Below are positions 22,301-33,210 of a stretch of DNA of 64,000 bases, piece after piece (within the stretch, counting starts at the first letter, position 1; the number at the start of each line of letters is the position of its first letter). The position numbers and the translations under genes were made by a program. The stretch comes from Lunularia cruciata (taxonomy: Eukaryota > Streptophyta > Marchantiopsida > Lunulariales > Lunulariaceae), in assembly GCA_948567375.1 (NCBI GenBank), contig OX419761.1, positions 14,546,243 to 14,610,242 of the forward strand. Reading direction: 5' to 3'. The notes under the pieces are model-generated. The model saw nothing but the letters and a program-made list of their open reading frames with translations. It was not told the DNA's origin and ran no database searches.

Positions 22301-23205
22301 CCAAGCTGTGCTAAGAGAATCTCATGACCAAGGTAGAAATATTCAGATGTGTACATTTATGATGGACTAAAATCACTTACCTCATTCAGAAGCATAATTC
22401 AGGTAACTAGCTCAGTGCAAGTACATGTGGTAGTTAGCTCCACTCAGGACCAAGGTAAGGATATTCAAATTTGTACATCTATGACCTGGATTAAAATCAC
22501 TAACCTCATTTAGAAGCACAATTCAGGTCATGGCCTCAGTGCAAGTACATGTGGTAGTGGGCTCCACTCATGAACATGCTGTGCTAAAAGAATCTCATGA
22601 CCAAGGTAAGGATATTCAAATGTGTACATTTATGACCTGGATTAAAATCACTAATGTCATTTAGAAGCTTCAGTTGACTGGCTCAGTGCAAGTTCATGTG
22701 GTAGTGGGCTCCACTCATGACCAAGCTGTGCCAAAAGAATCTCATGAAAAAGGTAAGGATATTCAAATGTGTACATTTATGAACTGGAATTAAATCACTA
22801 ACCTCATTTAGAAGCACAATTGGGGTGACTGGCTCAGTGCAAGTACATATGAGAGTGGGCTCCACTCATGACCAAGCTGTGTTAAGAATCTCATGACCAA
22901 GGTAAGGATATTCAAATGTGTACATTTATGACCTGGACTAAAATCACTGACCTCATTTAGAATCATAATTCAGGTGACTGGCTCAGTGCAGGTACATGTG
23001 GTAGTGGGCTCCACTCATGACCAAGCCATGCTAAAGAAATCTCATGACCAAGCTGCACATGGGTCCATATAGTGTGCACCAGTCGTTCTGCAGGGACTTG
23101 TGAGGGGAAACTGAATATTGATATGGAGAGAAACAGATAATGCAATTTTTGAAATTCAATCACTTTCATATACTGTGGCACTCAAACACTCTGGCAGGGG
23201 TGTCA
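19352..23205. mobile_element. TIR-bounded element in R1 (3.85 kb) containing a satellite-like array
   Basis: TGACACCCTTGCCAGAGTGT at 19352-19371 is matched in inverted orientation at 23186-23205 with one mismatch in 20. The equivalent words bound the shorter R2 copy (43366-43385 and 46063-46082). There is no transposase; the only frame of note, 20544-20876, is not recognised. It could be a non-autonomous DNA transposon whose right half is a tandem array. No target-site duplication was recognised, so this call is tentative. Confidence 0.45.
21070..23060 (+). repeat. 151-bp tandem array, about 14 monomers, with a 727-bp higher-order period
   Basis: The consensus monomer contains GTGACTGGCTCAGTGCAAGT, ACATGTGGTAGTGGGCTCCA, CTCATGACCAAGCTGTGCTA, AAGGATATTCAAATGTGTAC and CTAACCTCATTTAGAAGCAC. 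Monomer starts are near 21140, 21240, 21397, 21530, 21679, 21804, 21955, 22107, 22255, 22404, 22531, 22677, 22826 and 22977. Variants such as CAAAGGTGTAAATTTATGACC recur at 21465 and 22192, giving a five-monomer (about 727 bp) higher-order repeat. Open frames across the array are by-products. Confidence 0.9.
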
Positions 23206-23227
23206 AAACTGCAAGAGTGTAACCAAT

Positions 23228-23450
23228 AGCTAATAGTAATTGGAATATTTTAATATAAAGTTGAGCTAAGATCCAAGAGCATCCTTACTAGACTATAGAG
23301 AGTGTCAAAGGAGTGTCACTCTTGCTTCTCCTTATTTATTCATAGTCTACCCATTTATTCTATGTGCTATTAGGGTAAATTTCGTTCTTGTAAAAATGCT
23401 CTCAGTTCTTAGCTCAACTTTATATTAAAACATTCCAATAGCTGCTAGCT
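23228..23450. mobile_element. Foldback MITE, R1 copy (internally shortened)
   Basis: AGCTAATAG-AATTGGAATATTTTAATATAAAG... on the left is mirrored by ...CTTTATATTAAAACATTCCAAT-GC-GCTAGCT on the right. Compared with the R2 copy the left arm has lost about 40 bp (the AACAAAACTTACCC...AAATAGGT part). It has no coding capacity. Confidence 0.75.
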
Positions 23451-24598
23451 ATTTCACTACAACTATCCTGTTCCATCTTCTTCTTGTTATCCCCTGTGGG
23501 TCGCTTCATTAGCGCCATGTCCAGGTAAGCACATGTTCTTGTTATCCTGTGTACTTCTCTTTCGACAGTGACAGCTAACAGTGACAAATATTTTGGCACC
23601 GTGTTTCTTTAGCGCCATGTTCAGATTTGCACATATTCAGCTAGTGTTTGTCCCAATTTAGCGCACGACGGTAGAGTTTAACGCAGAGATGGATTAAACA
23701 GTACTTTTTGCAGAGATGGATTTAACATTACTTTTTTGGAGTTTAATGGATTTAACAGTACTTTTTTAAGAGTTTAAAGCAGAGATGGATTTAACAGTAC
23801 TTTTTTGGCACAGAGATCTACCGACAACATAAGTTGACGGAAAGATTTAAAAGTATCTTTTGATGCCGCAGCCTTACTTGTAATTCTGTTGTCATTGTTA
23901 ACAATGGTGGCTCCGTTTCTGTAGCCAATGTTCTTGTCAACGTATTAGACCCTGGGGTGGGAGGCTGGGGGGGCGGGTTGGGTTTAGATTTAGAAATTGT
24001 GTGTTTGTTCGGGCATTCGTAACAAGTTTTACAGATATTTATAAAAATATTCATAAATATTATTTTTAAAGTTACAGCAAGTTATAGTTGCCTTCCTCCA
24101 TCTCAACATCCGCAGCAATTGGGAACATGCAATTCGTAAGCTAAACGTTGGCCGCGAGGTCGAAAGTGGAGAGCCAGTCAGCGTTGCTTTGTAGCATCCA
24201 ATGAATCCGGAAATATGTATGAACATTTGACTTTTTCCTCACTGACCTTCTATCTGCGATTGAATGTTCGGTGCTCGTCGATTGATTCCATCAGAGCTCC
24301 CCCAATTCTGCAGGAGCCACTTTTAGTGCCGTATACTGGCCTGATCCCGGGCTTGAGAAGAACCTGTTCAGAGTTAACCTTGGCTTTGAAAAAGTGAGCA
24401 ACACCGAGATAAAGGAGTGATGCCAAGCTTGCCGAACAGTTGCAACTCGGAGCTCTGTGACTCTCGTACTTAAACTCAGCTAGCTCCCAGCCCGAAACAA
24501 CGTCAAGAAACTGTAATAGAGCATCCTCCCATCAGTGTGCGTTGTAGTCTTCGGTATTGTGAGGTAAGGAAAGCACCATTAGGTGGTCAACAGGAACT
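23451..24598 (+). promoter_or_regulatory. Upstream region of early-nodulin-like gene a (R1)
   Basis: No gene is visible. 23606-24307 (about 700 bp) is present only in R1, because R2 joins CACCGTGTT directly to CTGCAGGAG at about 46530. The segment 24308-24598 (CTGCAGGAG-CACTTTTAGTGCCGTATACTGG...) is conserved in both units immediately before the start codon, so it is the likely core promoter and 5' UTR. It contains no obvious TATA box. Four ATGGATTTAACAGTACTTTTT-like repeats lie at 23690-23805. Confidence 0.4.
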
Positions 24599-25972
24599 AT
24601 GGAGATAAGTAGAATAACAAAGACGGCATGTTTTATAGCCGTGGCTACGAGCTTGTGCTTTCTATCAGTCGCGGAAGAGACAATTGGACAAAGTTACGTG
24701 GTCGGGGGCATGAGCGTTTGGTCTGTTCCGGATGATCCCAAGTTCTACGAGAAATGGGCCGCCCAGTTCACATTCCACGTTGGCGACGGTTTAAGTACTT
24801 GCTTGGAAACCTTTTCTTGCTCACTTTTCTTGACCGCTCTATTATTCCGACTTGCTTGGCTTCACTGTATTTGTAAATGTATATATCCTACCGCATGCAT
24901 CGATCTCTACATTCTCGACATAAATCTTTGGCTGAACTACCTCCGAGCACAAGAAGTTCTACATATCGAGATTCTGTAAGGTCATTCTATCGAGGTCATA
25001 CTTCAAGCACCAGTGGGTCTCACCACTTTTCTAGCTTTGAGTAACTTGCCAGCATTAACAATTCAACGATTAATCACCAGCGTTGAGACAATAAAACTAG
25101 AAATTGAATCTGCGCTTTGCCATGTCTGGTTCCAGCGTTCGAGTCGATCTACCCCGACTCTAATGTAGTACAAGTCCTTGAAGCGGACTTCCTTGCGTGC
25201 TCCACTAATGGAGCACTACTCGTTGGCGTTGGGACGGTCACAATTACACGAGCAGGAACACTCTTCTTTGTAGATAGTGCTGTCTCTCGATGCAAGGCAG
25301 GGCTGAAGCTCAAACTCGTTGCGAATCGCACCAGGGGCAGTAGACCTGTAGCTGACTCTCCACCCGTTCAGACAAGAATTCCAACAACTCCTGTTACTAA
25401 CACTCCAGCTCCAAACTCTGCTCCAAGAATTGCCACAGGTACGCCAAAGTTTGAGGGATCTCTCGTCTTTTCTTATATACATTTGGAGAAACATCTATAT
25501 TCTCAATCAGGTTTTCCTATATATCAGGGAATGTTTTGAACTTCAGAAGAATGATAGTGGAAAAGAAGCAACTCACAGCCGGGTGACACTCATCGCACAC
25601 TCACGTACCAATGCATTTGCAACAAAATTCAGTATCTTGCTATCTTTGTATATTTGTATATTTGTTAGTTATCAAGTTTATTCGTGGGACTTACTAGCTT
25701 CTTTGATCTCGAAATCAAGATTATCGTTAATGTACAGTAGGAAGGTTGCTACCTCCGACCCAAACCTTTCTAGAGCAATGGCTCCCAACCATTCAGGGCG
25801 GGGGTCAGTTCATTCACTTAACTTCACACTTCTAATTAATTAGTTCAAAACGACTGGACTAATGTGTGTCTTCGGACAGTCAAGTAACACTGCAAGCGCG
25901 TGGGATCGTGCAGGTGCTGCGCTCTCTGTCGTGCTCACTGTGGTTGCTGCCTTCGCCATTTTGAGTCAATAG
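24599..25972 (+). CDS. Early nodulin-like phytocyanin, copy R1a
   Basis: Exons: 24599-24788, 25136-25438 and 25880-25972. Exon 1 begins with a signal peptide (hydrophobic ACFIAVATSLCFLSVA) followed by SYVVGG-SVWSVPDDPKFYEKWAAQFTFHVGD, the N-terminal strand set of phytocyanins. Exon 2 gives FESIYPDS, VVQVLEADFLACST, GTVTITRAGTLFFVD, SRCKAGLKLKL and then a Pro/Thr-rich stretch (TTPV repeats). Exon 3 codes SSNTASAWDRAGAALS followed by a hydrophobic tail, typical of GPI anchoring. The two Cys of the fold are present, but the usual copper-binding His positions are Asn (PDSN) and Arg (SRC), so it is an early-nodulin-like protein without copper, likely at the cell surface. Caution: exon 2 ends in phase 1 and exon 3 is open in phase 0, so the obvious GT-AG pair does not close. 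Confidence 0.75.
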
Positions 25973-26401
25973 TACAAATTCATTTTTTCAGTTACTTTCT
26001 ATACTCAAGGACGGATCTGAAATCTGAATGATCGACTATTTGTTAGATTGACAGGATCTAAGAGCCCGCAAAGTTGAACCGAAAATAGATTCTAAACATT
26101 ACAACTAAACGCCTTTACAGTGCTTTGAAGAGTCCAGTTCCGCGTGTTGCGCAATGAATCTAGACAGACCTCCGAAGCTCTTCAAAGTAGCTGGTTTCAC
26201 GTCTCGCATTGAGGCTTGGATCATACACCTCTGTTTAAATGCTGATAGAAAGCCAATCAGATTTATGTAGTTTTATGATTGAGAGTCAACTGCCACGTAG
26301 AGATTCCCTCAAGTCCGTATTTGAATAACTACTGGACTAACCTGAAGATCTGGTGTGACTTAAGCATGGCATACTTACATGTTGATGGTTGAAACATACT
26401 C

Positions 26402-27744
26402 GTGGCAGAGACAACTGGACAAAGTTACGTGGTCGGAGGGACGAGCGTTTGGTCTGTTCCGGATGATCCCAAGTCCTACGAGAAATGGGCCGCCCAGTTC
26501 AAATTCCACGTTGGCGACGGTTTAAGTACTTGCTTGGAAACCTTTTCTTGCTCACTTTTCTTGACCGCTCTATTATTCCGACTGGCTTGGCTTCACAGTA
26601 TTTGTAAATGCATATATCCTACCGCATGCATCAATCTCTACATACTCGACATAAATCTTTGGCTGAACTACCTCCGAGCACAAGAAGTTCTTCATATCGA
26701 GATTCTGTAAGGTCATTCTATCGAGGTCATACTTCAAGCACCAGTGGGTCTCACCACTGTACGAGCTTTGAGGTTCATTGATGCTTGAGTAACTTGCTGG
26801 CACTAACAATTCAACGATTAATCACCAGCGTTGAGACAATAAAACTAGAAATTGAATCTGCGCTTTGCCATGTCTGGTTCCAGCGTTCGAGTCGATCTAC
26901 CCCGACTCTAGTGTAGTACAAGTCCTTGAAGCGGACTTCCTTGCGTGCTCCACTAATGGAGCACTACTCGTTGGCGTTGGGACGGTCACAATTACACGAG
27001 CAGGAACACTCTTCTTTGTAGATAGTGCTGTCTCTCGATGCAAGGCAGGGCTGAAGCTCAAACTCGTTGCGAAGCCCACCAGGAGCAGTAAAACCCTAGC
27101 TGACTCTCCACCCGTTCAGACAAGAATTCCAACAACTCCTGTTATTCGACCAACTCCTGTTGCTCGACCTCCTGTTCCTCCAAACTCTGCTCCAAGAACT
27201 GCCACAGGTACGCCAAAGTTTGAGTGATCTCTCGTCTTTTCTTATATACATTTGGAGAAACATCTATATTCTCAATCAGGTTTTTCTATATATCAGGGAA
27301 TGTTTTGAACTTCAGAAGAATGACAGCGGAAAAGAAGGAACCCACAGCCGGGTGACACTCATCGCACACTCACGTACCAATGCATTTGCAACAGAAATTC
27401 AGTATCTTGCTATCTTTGTATATTTGTATATTTGTTAGTTATCAAGTTTATTCGTGGGACTTACTAGCTTCTTTGATCTCGAAATCAAGATTATCGTTAA
27501 TGTACAGTAGGAAGGTTGCTACTTCCGACCCAAACCTTCCTAGAGCAATGGCTCCCAACCATTCAGGGCGGGGGTCAGTTCATTCACTTAACTTCACACT
27601 TCCAATTGATTAGAGTTCAAAACGACTGGACTAATGTGTGTCTTCTGACAGTCAAGTAACACTGCAAGCGCGTGGGATCGTGCAGGTGCTGCGCTCTCTG
27701 TCGTGCTCACTGTGGTTGCTGCCTTCGCCGTTTTGAGTCAATAG
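26402..27744 (+). pseudogene. Early nodulin-like phytocyanin, copy R1b, lacking signal peptide
   Basis: Exons: 26402-26519, 26884-27207 and 27652-27744. Sequence is nearly identical to copy a from the residue after the signal peptide (ETTGQSYVVGG) to the hydrophobic C-tail. Upstream of GTG at 26402 the sequence is the 3' flank of copy a (GTTGAAACATACTC), not a promoter or start exon. The duplication point therefore lies just after the signal-peptide codons. Exon 2 has a longer Pro-rich part (RPTPVARPPVPP). No ATG start and no signal peptide are visible, so expression as a secreted protein would need splicing from the copy a first exon. The same exon 2/exon 3 phase mismatch is present. Confidence 0.75.
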
Positions 27745-28169
27745 TACAAATTCATTTTTTCAGTTACTTTCTATACTCAAGGACGGATCTGAAATCTGAA
27801 TGATCGACTATTTCTTAGATTGACAGGATCTAAGAGCCCGCAAAGTTGAACCGAAAATAGATTCTAAACATTACAACTAAACGCCTTTACAGTGCTTTGA
27901 AGAGTCCAGCTCTGCATGTTGCGCAAGAAATCTAGACAGACCTCCGAAGCTCTTCAAAGTAGCTGGTTTCACGTCTCGCATTGAGGCTTGGATCATACAC
28001 CTCTGTTTAAATGCTGATAGAAAGCCAATCAGATTTATGTAGTTTTATGATTGAGAGTCAACTGCCATGTAGAGATTCCCCCAAGTCCGTATTTGAATAA
28101 ATCCGGTACTACTGTCAAGAACTGGTGTGACTTAAGCATGGCATACTTGCATGTTGATGGTTGGAACAT

Positions 28170-28894
28170 ACTCCGAATTTACACGCAAGATGATGAGCTA
28201 CTTATCAGCTAACTGAATCGACAATCTAAAGTCAATTTTGAGGAGAGAACTTCGACGGGGGTAACTACAAGTGAGGACTCTTCAATGGAATTTATACAGT
28301 TAGCAGCTGTAGGGTTCCTCCTAGTTTTTCTTGAAATAGTGGATAAGTATTTTCAGCGGAGACTGATTGACGGGTAAATGCACATGTGTTATTTCCCTAC
28401 ACATTTGGGAGCGGAAAATCTCTGCGTCACCATGCACGTTGGCATATCACTTCCTAAAAGATCGAAATGGCCAGGAAATGTCTCTGTCTACGTCGCACAG
28501 AAGGTCAGAGTCTTGTCTGCGTGGAGAAGAGTTTTCAGCAATTTCTACTGCTACCCACCATTTTTTACCTCTTGAGCTCTCACTGCTCCAGAAACAGCTG
28601 TGAACCTACCTGGCTCTAGCTATAAATCCTCCTGTTCGTCTGTAAATCCCGGATATTGGCATCCGTGTGGAAGTGCCCTGATACGTCAGGCTCGCTCAGC
28701 AAAATGGATAGAAAATTCTCGGATGGATTGCAATTCCCTTCGTTCAAATCGATTCGGGTCCTTTCTATAACGTCCTGCAAGATGTCATGAATTCATGATC
28801 TTCACTTGAAACCTTTATAATACTGAAAGCCAGGCAGATAGATGGGAAGAGCTAGCATCCCTTTTGCAAACTCTGAAAACAGGGGTACTAGTTC
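28170..28894. other. 3' flank of early-nodulin-like copy b; junction of a P450 deletion
   Basis: It aligns with 50385-50853 and then 52274-52522 of R2. The junction near 28651 (TGTAAATCCCGG) is where R1 lacks about 1.42 kb that R2 retains, including a downstream P450 exon. Frames 28367-28603 and 28378-28575 have no recognisable motif. Confidence 0.6.
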
Positions 28895-29542
28895 CTATAT
28901 CATGGACGACTCGTTGATGCCCATAATCAGGTCTGCAATGACCGAGAACGTGTAAGTCCGCAGAAGCTCAACCGCCTTCACCTCTGCACCGGTACCTTCT
29001 CTTGACAACCAGAATTTATGATTATGGTCCACTGCCTTGTGCTCCATTGCTGGTAGATAGCGGGTCACAAGGTCCAAGCCACCAAATTTCTCCACCATGT
29101 GAACCTCGTTTGTGTTATGTATTCCTTCTCGGATCTTGTCACTAACATGTCTGGTCCCAGAAGTTTCACTAAACCAGGAGGCCCACATCCCCCGGACCAT
29201 AATTTTATCTGTCTGGCTTAACACCAGTTTAATGCCATCGGGAGCGTCCGTAAAAGCAGTTCTCGAACCGAATATGTATGCTCTGAAGACAAATCCGTAC
29301 CTTTTGGTCTTGATTTCGAACCACTTAGCTGTTTCGTAATTCCTGTATGCAGAAATATACTCGAATCTATCTCCAACAAATGGCCAACCGAAATCTCCAG
29401 GCGGCAGAGATCCTCCTTTATCCTTGCTGAAGAAATACCATAAAGTACAAACGCACGCAAGAGTCAGAAAGCAGAATGAGATCAGAAGTACGGTCATATC
29501 ACGAGTATCACCTCCACTTACAGACTTAAAAAAGTTGAGCAT
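28895..29542 (-). pseudogene. Cytochrome P450 (CYP85-clan-like), first exon only, R1 copy
   Basis: The 215-residue minus-strand frame starts with Met at 29542. It has a membrane anchor (TVLLISFCFLTLACVCTLWYFF), the proline hinge LPPGDFGWPFVGDRFEY, KRYGFVFRAYIFG, TDAPDGIKLVLSQ, a short KFGGLDLVTRYLP, HKFWLSREG and LLRTYTFSVIADLIMGI, matching the N-terminal third of CYP716/CYP720-type oxidases of triterpenoid or diterpenoid metabolism. The I-helix, ExxR and haem-Cys regions are absent: the frame ends at a stop and 1.42 kb of downstream gene has been deleted relative to R2. The substrate cannot be inferred. The copia element begins 11 bp upstream of the start codon, so the promoter is also displaced. 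Confidence 0.75.
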
Positions 29543-30000
29543 TGGACTAAAACTGTAGAATATTAACTAGTGTGAACAGTGATAATATAGAGTAGGCCAA
29601 AGCTTCCTGTAAGGGTGCAAAGGGGGTAACGGTGCAAAGGGGTTGGCACCCCCTTGGCCTTCAACCCCCTCTTGGGGTATAGATCACTTTGTCTCTTGTT
29701 CCTTATTAATTGTTCACTTTCAGTCTTTGGCAATTCTCTCTCCCTCTCAAGGCTCACACACACATACACTCTTGTGCATGATCTCTCTCTAGTATACTTA
29801 GTCTAGCTTTTCCTTTATGGTATCAGAGCACAGATTGTTAGAACTAGCATGCCAATAACATAGATGATAGTTAGACGTAGACTATAGAGACTACCGCGAT
29901 CAGGGGGCGCCTTGATTGCAAGCGTGGAGGACGCTCCTCGCACAATAGACTGCAGCGCTAAAAGAGCAAGCTCGTGCTCAAGTGATAAAACTGTACAAGA

Positions 30001-30790
30001 TGACAGCACCATTCAATACCAAAGGCTGGGCAATCTTTGACGGGACATTCTTTATGTTTTGGAAACAAAAAATGACTCTCCGCCTTGATGCCGAAGAGGT
30101 CCTCAATATAGTAGATGGAACAACACCCCGTCCTTGAGCAGCAACACTGGGTGGTACAGCAACACCCGCTGCCACCGGTATGGAACCTGGGAGTGTCGTG
30201 GAATGGGAGAAGAGAAATAAAAATGCTCTCACCGTGATCAATGAATGATGTGAGAATTTGGTTGTCGAGCACATCCTTGCATGCAAAATAGTGCATGATG
30301 CGTGGACAACTCTAACCAACAACTTTGCTGGCCAGGACACGGTAACGCAGATGCATCTCCGTGAAAAGTTCAGGCTTATGCGTCTAAAACCCAATGAGAC
30401 CATTACTTTGCATATCAACAATTTCAAAGCACTGGTCTAACAGCTAGGTCATCAGGCATCATTGTCAATGACAAAGAGCAGATTCTTTCCTTAATGGGCA
30501 GCATGCCACCAAATTACCAAACATTCTTGCATGCTGTGTGTACTAATCCCGCCCTCACACTACCAGATCTCATCTGTTTCTTGATTGAAGAAGAAACCAT
30601 GTCCCAGAAAATGTCCATGGAAACTCCACAGCGCTATTTGCTGGCCACAGGCAGCAAGGGCATGGCTGATCAAACAACCATACAAGTTTTCAACCACCTT
30701 GCAAATACCCGCCTGATGCCAGTGAACGCTGTTTTGACTGCGATAAAACAGGTCACTGCATTGCAGACTGTCCAACCTCACCAATAGCAG
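30001..30790 (+). pseudogene. Copia gag with zinc knuckle
   Basis: In shifting frames it reads TAPFNTKGWAIFDGTFFMFW, VVEHILACKIVHDAWTTL, MHLREKFRLMRLKPNETI, QILSLMGSMPPNYQTF and LIEEE, the usual Gag_2/UBN2 landmarks. A CCHC knuckle CFDCDKTGHCIADC is encoded at 30730-30771 in a different frame. At least three internal stops or frameshifts break it. Confidence 0.8.
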
Positions 30791-30895
30791 CAACCAACAA
30801 AAAATTGGCATAACCGCCGATCAGGAGGCTGCCCGAATAACTCCCAGCGTGGCAGACAACCGTCCAATAATAACAATAGTGCACAATGTGTTCTC

Positions 30896-31258
30896 ATGAC
30901 CATGAAATCAACGGGGATGAGCATGTTATTGCCAGCCAATCCTCTGTGGTATGTGGACACCGGTGCCACCCACCACATGGTGCATAAGAAGTGTCAATTG
31001 AACAACTACACCTCATATAGCAAAGAGAGTGGACAAAATGACAAAATCCTCCTGAATGACAACAGCACTATCTATATCAATGGCACTTGCACAATAGAAA
31101 TCAAGCTCTTGAGCTGTGAATGCGTACACATCCAAGACGTGCTACATGTGCCGGTGCTCCACAAGAATCTCTTCTCTGAAAGGCAATTTGATGCAAAAGG
31201 TGGTTGGTGTCTCATTGGTAACCGCATCTGCTACCTTGAAGCCTATGTATGGATGTAG
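30896..31258 (+). pseudogene. Copia aspartic protease
   Basis: LWYVDTGATHHM holds the catalytic DTGA motif, followed by the family features ILLNDNSTIYINGTC and IQDVLHVPVLHKNLFS. The frame ends at 1258 past position 30000, and 31260-31760 downstream is degenerate (no readable frame until the pre-integrase region). Confidence 0.8.
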
Positions 31259-31764
31259 CCTATGCTCTTGCCCACTTCCTAACTATTTGTATTTGCTGTG
31301 CAACTCCATGTTCTCCCTTGCACACACAGCCTTGATGCACACCACTGCTGCCTCTCTCGACATAGACACACAACCCCCAAACACTCCTACCTGAAGTCCA
31401 TGTGCCCTCATTTGATTCCCTGTTGCCTTCCCAGACAAATGAACCAAAATTCTTATTTTCTTGAAGTCCACTCCCCTTGCAGCCTAAATAGACACAAGAA
31501 ATTTCCTTTCCATCAGGAACTCATTGAAATTCTTCCCACCATTGAATCCACCCATAATCCTCCATGAGGATTGCCTCCTCTGGCACCAAGCATCATGCCC
31601 CTCGAGTGACAGGATGGTCATCCTGCCAGCTGTTGGGAGGGCAACCCCACGGCCCACCTCTTCCACACATCGCCTCCCCATGTGATTGGCCACCTCCTTG
31701 ACACTGCCCCTCATGCACCCACTTACTCTGCTTGCTTAGCTTCTGCGCACGACCTTGATGCCCT

Positions 31765-32757
31765 TTGGCATTGTTTCTTAGCAAGCACCGTCTCGACCAA
31801 CTCCATGCCCACAATTTTGTAAACGGCCTGAACTTGAAGCTTGTCCACGACCATATTAGCCCTGATTGTCAACATGGCAAACAACATCACACAATATTTC
31901 CACGCGTGGCAACAACTTGGGCCACTGCACCACTAGAGCTCATCCACACCGATGTTAGTGGCCACATTTCACCTTGCACCTTCTCTGGCTATAAATACTT
32001 TTTGACATTTATCGATGATTATTCCCAACATTCTGTTGTCCGGTTACTCCACTATAAGAGCGATTGCTTCCAAGTTTTCAAGGAATTCCATGTCTTTGCC
32101 GTACAGCAAACTGGATACAAGCTGAAAACCCTTTTCTTTGACAATGGCGGTGAGTATCACTCCACAATGTTTGATGCATACTGTCTCCAATTTGGCATTC
32201 AATGTCAATTGACAATTCCACATTTCCCTCAACAAAATGGCGTTGCAAAGCGCAAGATTTGCACTTTACTAAATTTTGTTTGCTCCATGCTCCATGCACC
32301 CTGCCTCCCCAAACCATATTGGGGTGAGGCAATCACTTGTGCAAACTACGTGCAAAATTGGTGTCCCACCAAGGCCTTTGAGCCGCACATGACCCCCTTC
32401 CAATTGTGGCACAATTGCAAACCTGACATCTCTCACTTACGTGTTTTTGGGTGCACTGCCTATTCCCAAGTTGCTGCACATCTTAGATCCAAAGTAGATG
32501 ATCATTCTTATGCATGCATCATGTTAGGCTATAGTGCACACAGTAAGGCTTATTGCCTTCAGCAAAAATCTGACTGTCATACTTTTGTCACTTGTGATGT
32601 CATCTTTGATGAGTCCCCTCCAGCTCTTGCTCATTCCTCTTCTTTTCACAATCCATCTGTGCTTCTTGAAGAATTCTCTTTGAACAACATACAGTTCTAC
32701 AACCACACTCCTGTCCCAATTGTTTCCCAACTGCACGCCCCTCCAGTTTCAGTCTGA
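31765..32757 (+). pseudogene. Copia integrase with catalytic Glu replaced by Lys
   Basis: The frame covers the pre-integrase zinc region (DCQHGKQHHTIFP), the first Asp (LIHTDVSGHIS), the second Asp (LFFDNGGEYHS), and the third catalytic position in PQQNGVAKRK, where the family has AER. The Lys codon AAG is at 32248-32250, 36 residues after the second Asp. The C-terminal PYWGEAI, FGC-AY and MLGYS-HSKAY blocks are intact. As read, the protein would not be catalytic. Confidence 0.85.
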
Positions 32758-33210
32758 GCTTTGCCCTCTCCCATTGATGCGCCTTCCCCTGTTCCTCTGA
32801 TTCCTGGTCCACCCGTATCTCACATATCTGCTTCCCATTCTGCTGGAGGAGGAGGTGGTGGAGGAGGTGCTACATCAACCTTGACTCCATCAAGTCCTTC
32901 AAGCCCACTCTCCAATGGGAGTCAAAGACTGACACATGTGACTCCTTCGACCATACTAAGGTCACCAACATCTCCATCTAGTTATTGGTAACGAGATTCT
33001 CTTGAAGTTGAGAATATCAGCCAATTCCATCTTTTACTTAAAGACAACATCACTGAGCATTCAACAATGTTGGCCACCAACAGAAATCCAAGCACCAGAA
33101 ACATCAGGTGCAGAATCTCCACATGATGATTCTTTACTCCATGAGAAGAGATCATTTCACGAACATTGACTTCAGATCCTCTAGTACTTCAACGTTCAGC
33201 TTGACAATCA

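Noticed and set aside
21070-23060. Regularly spaced direct repeats resembling a CRISPR or repeat-protein gene
   Set aside because: Whole 151-bp monomers are repeated with no unique spacers, and 151 is not divisible by 3, so open frames last for only one or two monomers. It is a satellite-like array in plant DNA.
25149-25331. Antisense frames conserved in all four early-nodulin-like exon 2 copies
   Set aside because: They are conserved only because the sense exon is; they carry no domain or start context.
29818-29829. Possible tRNA gene fragment (TGGTATCAGAGC)
   Set aside because: It is the primer-binding site of the copia element, complementary to the initiator tRNA 3' end.
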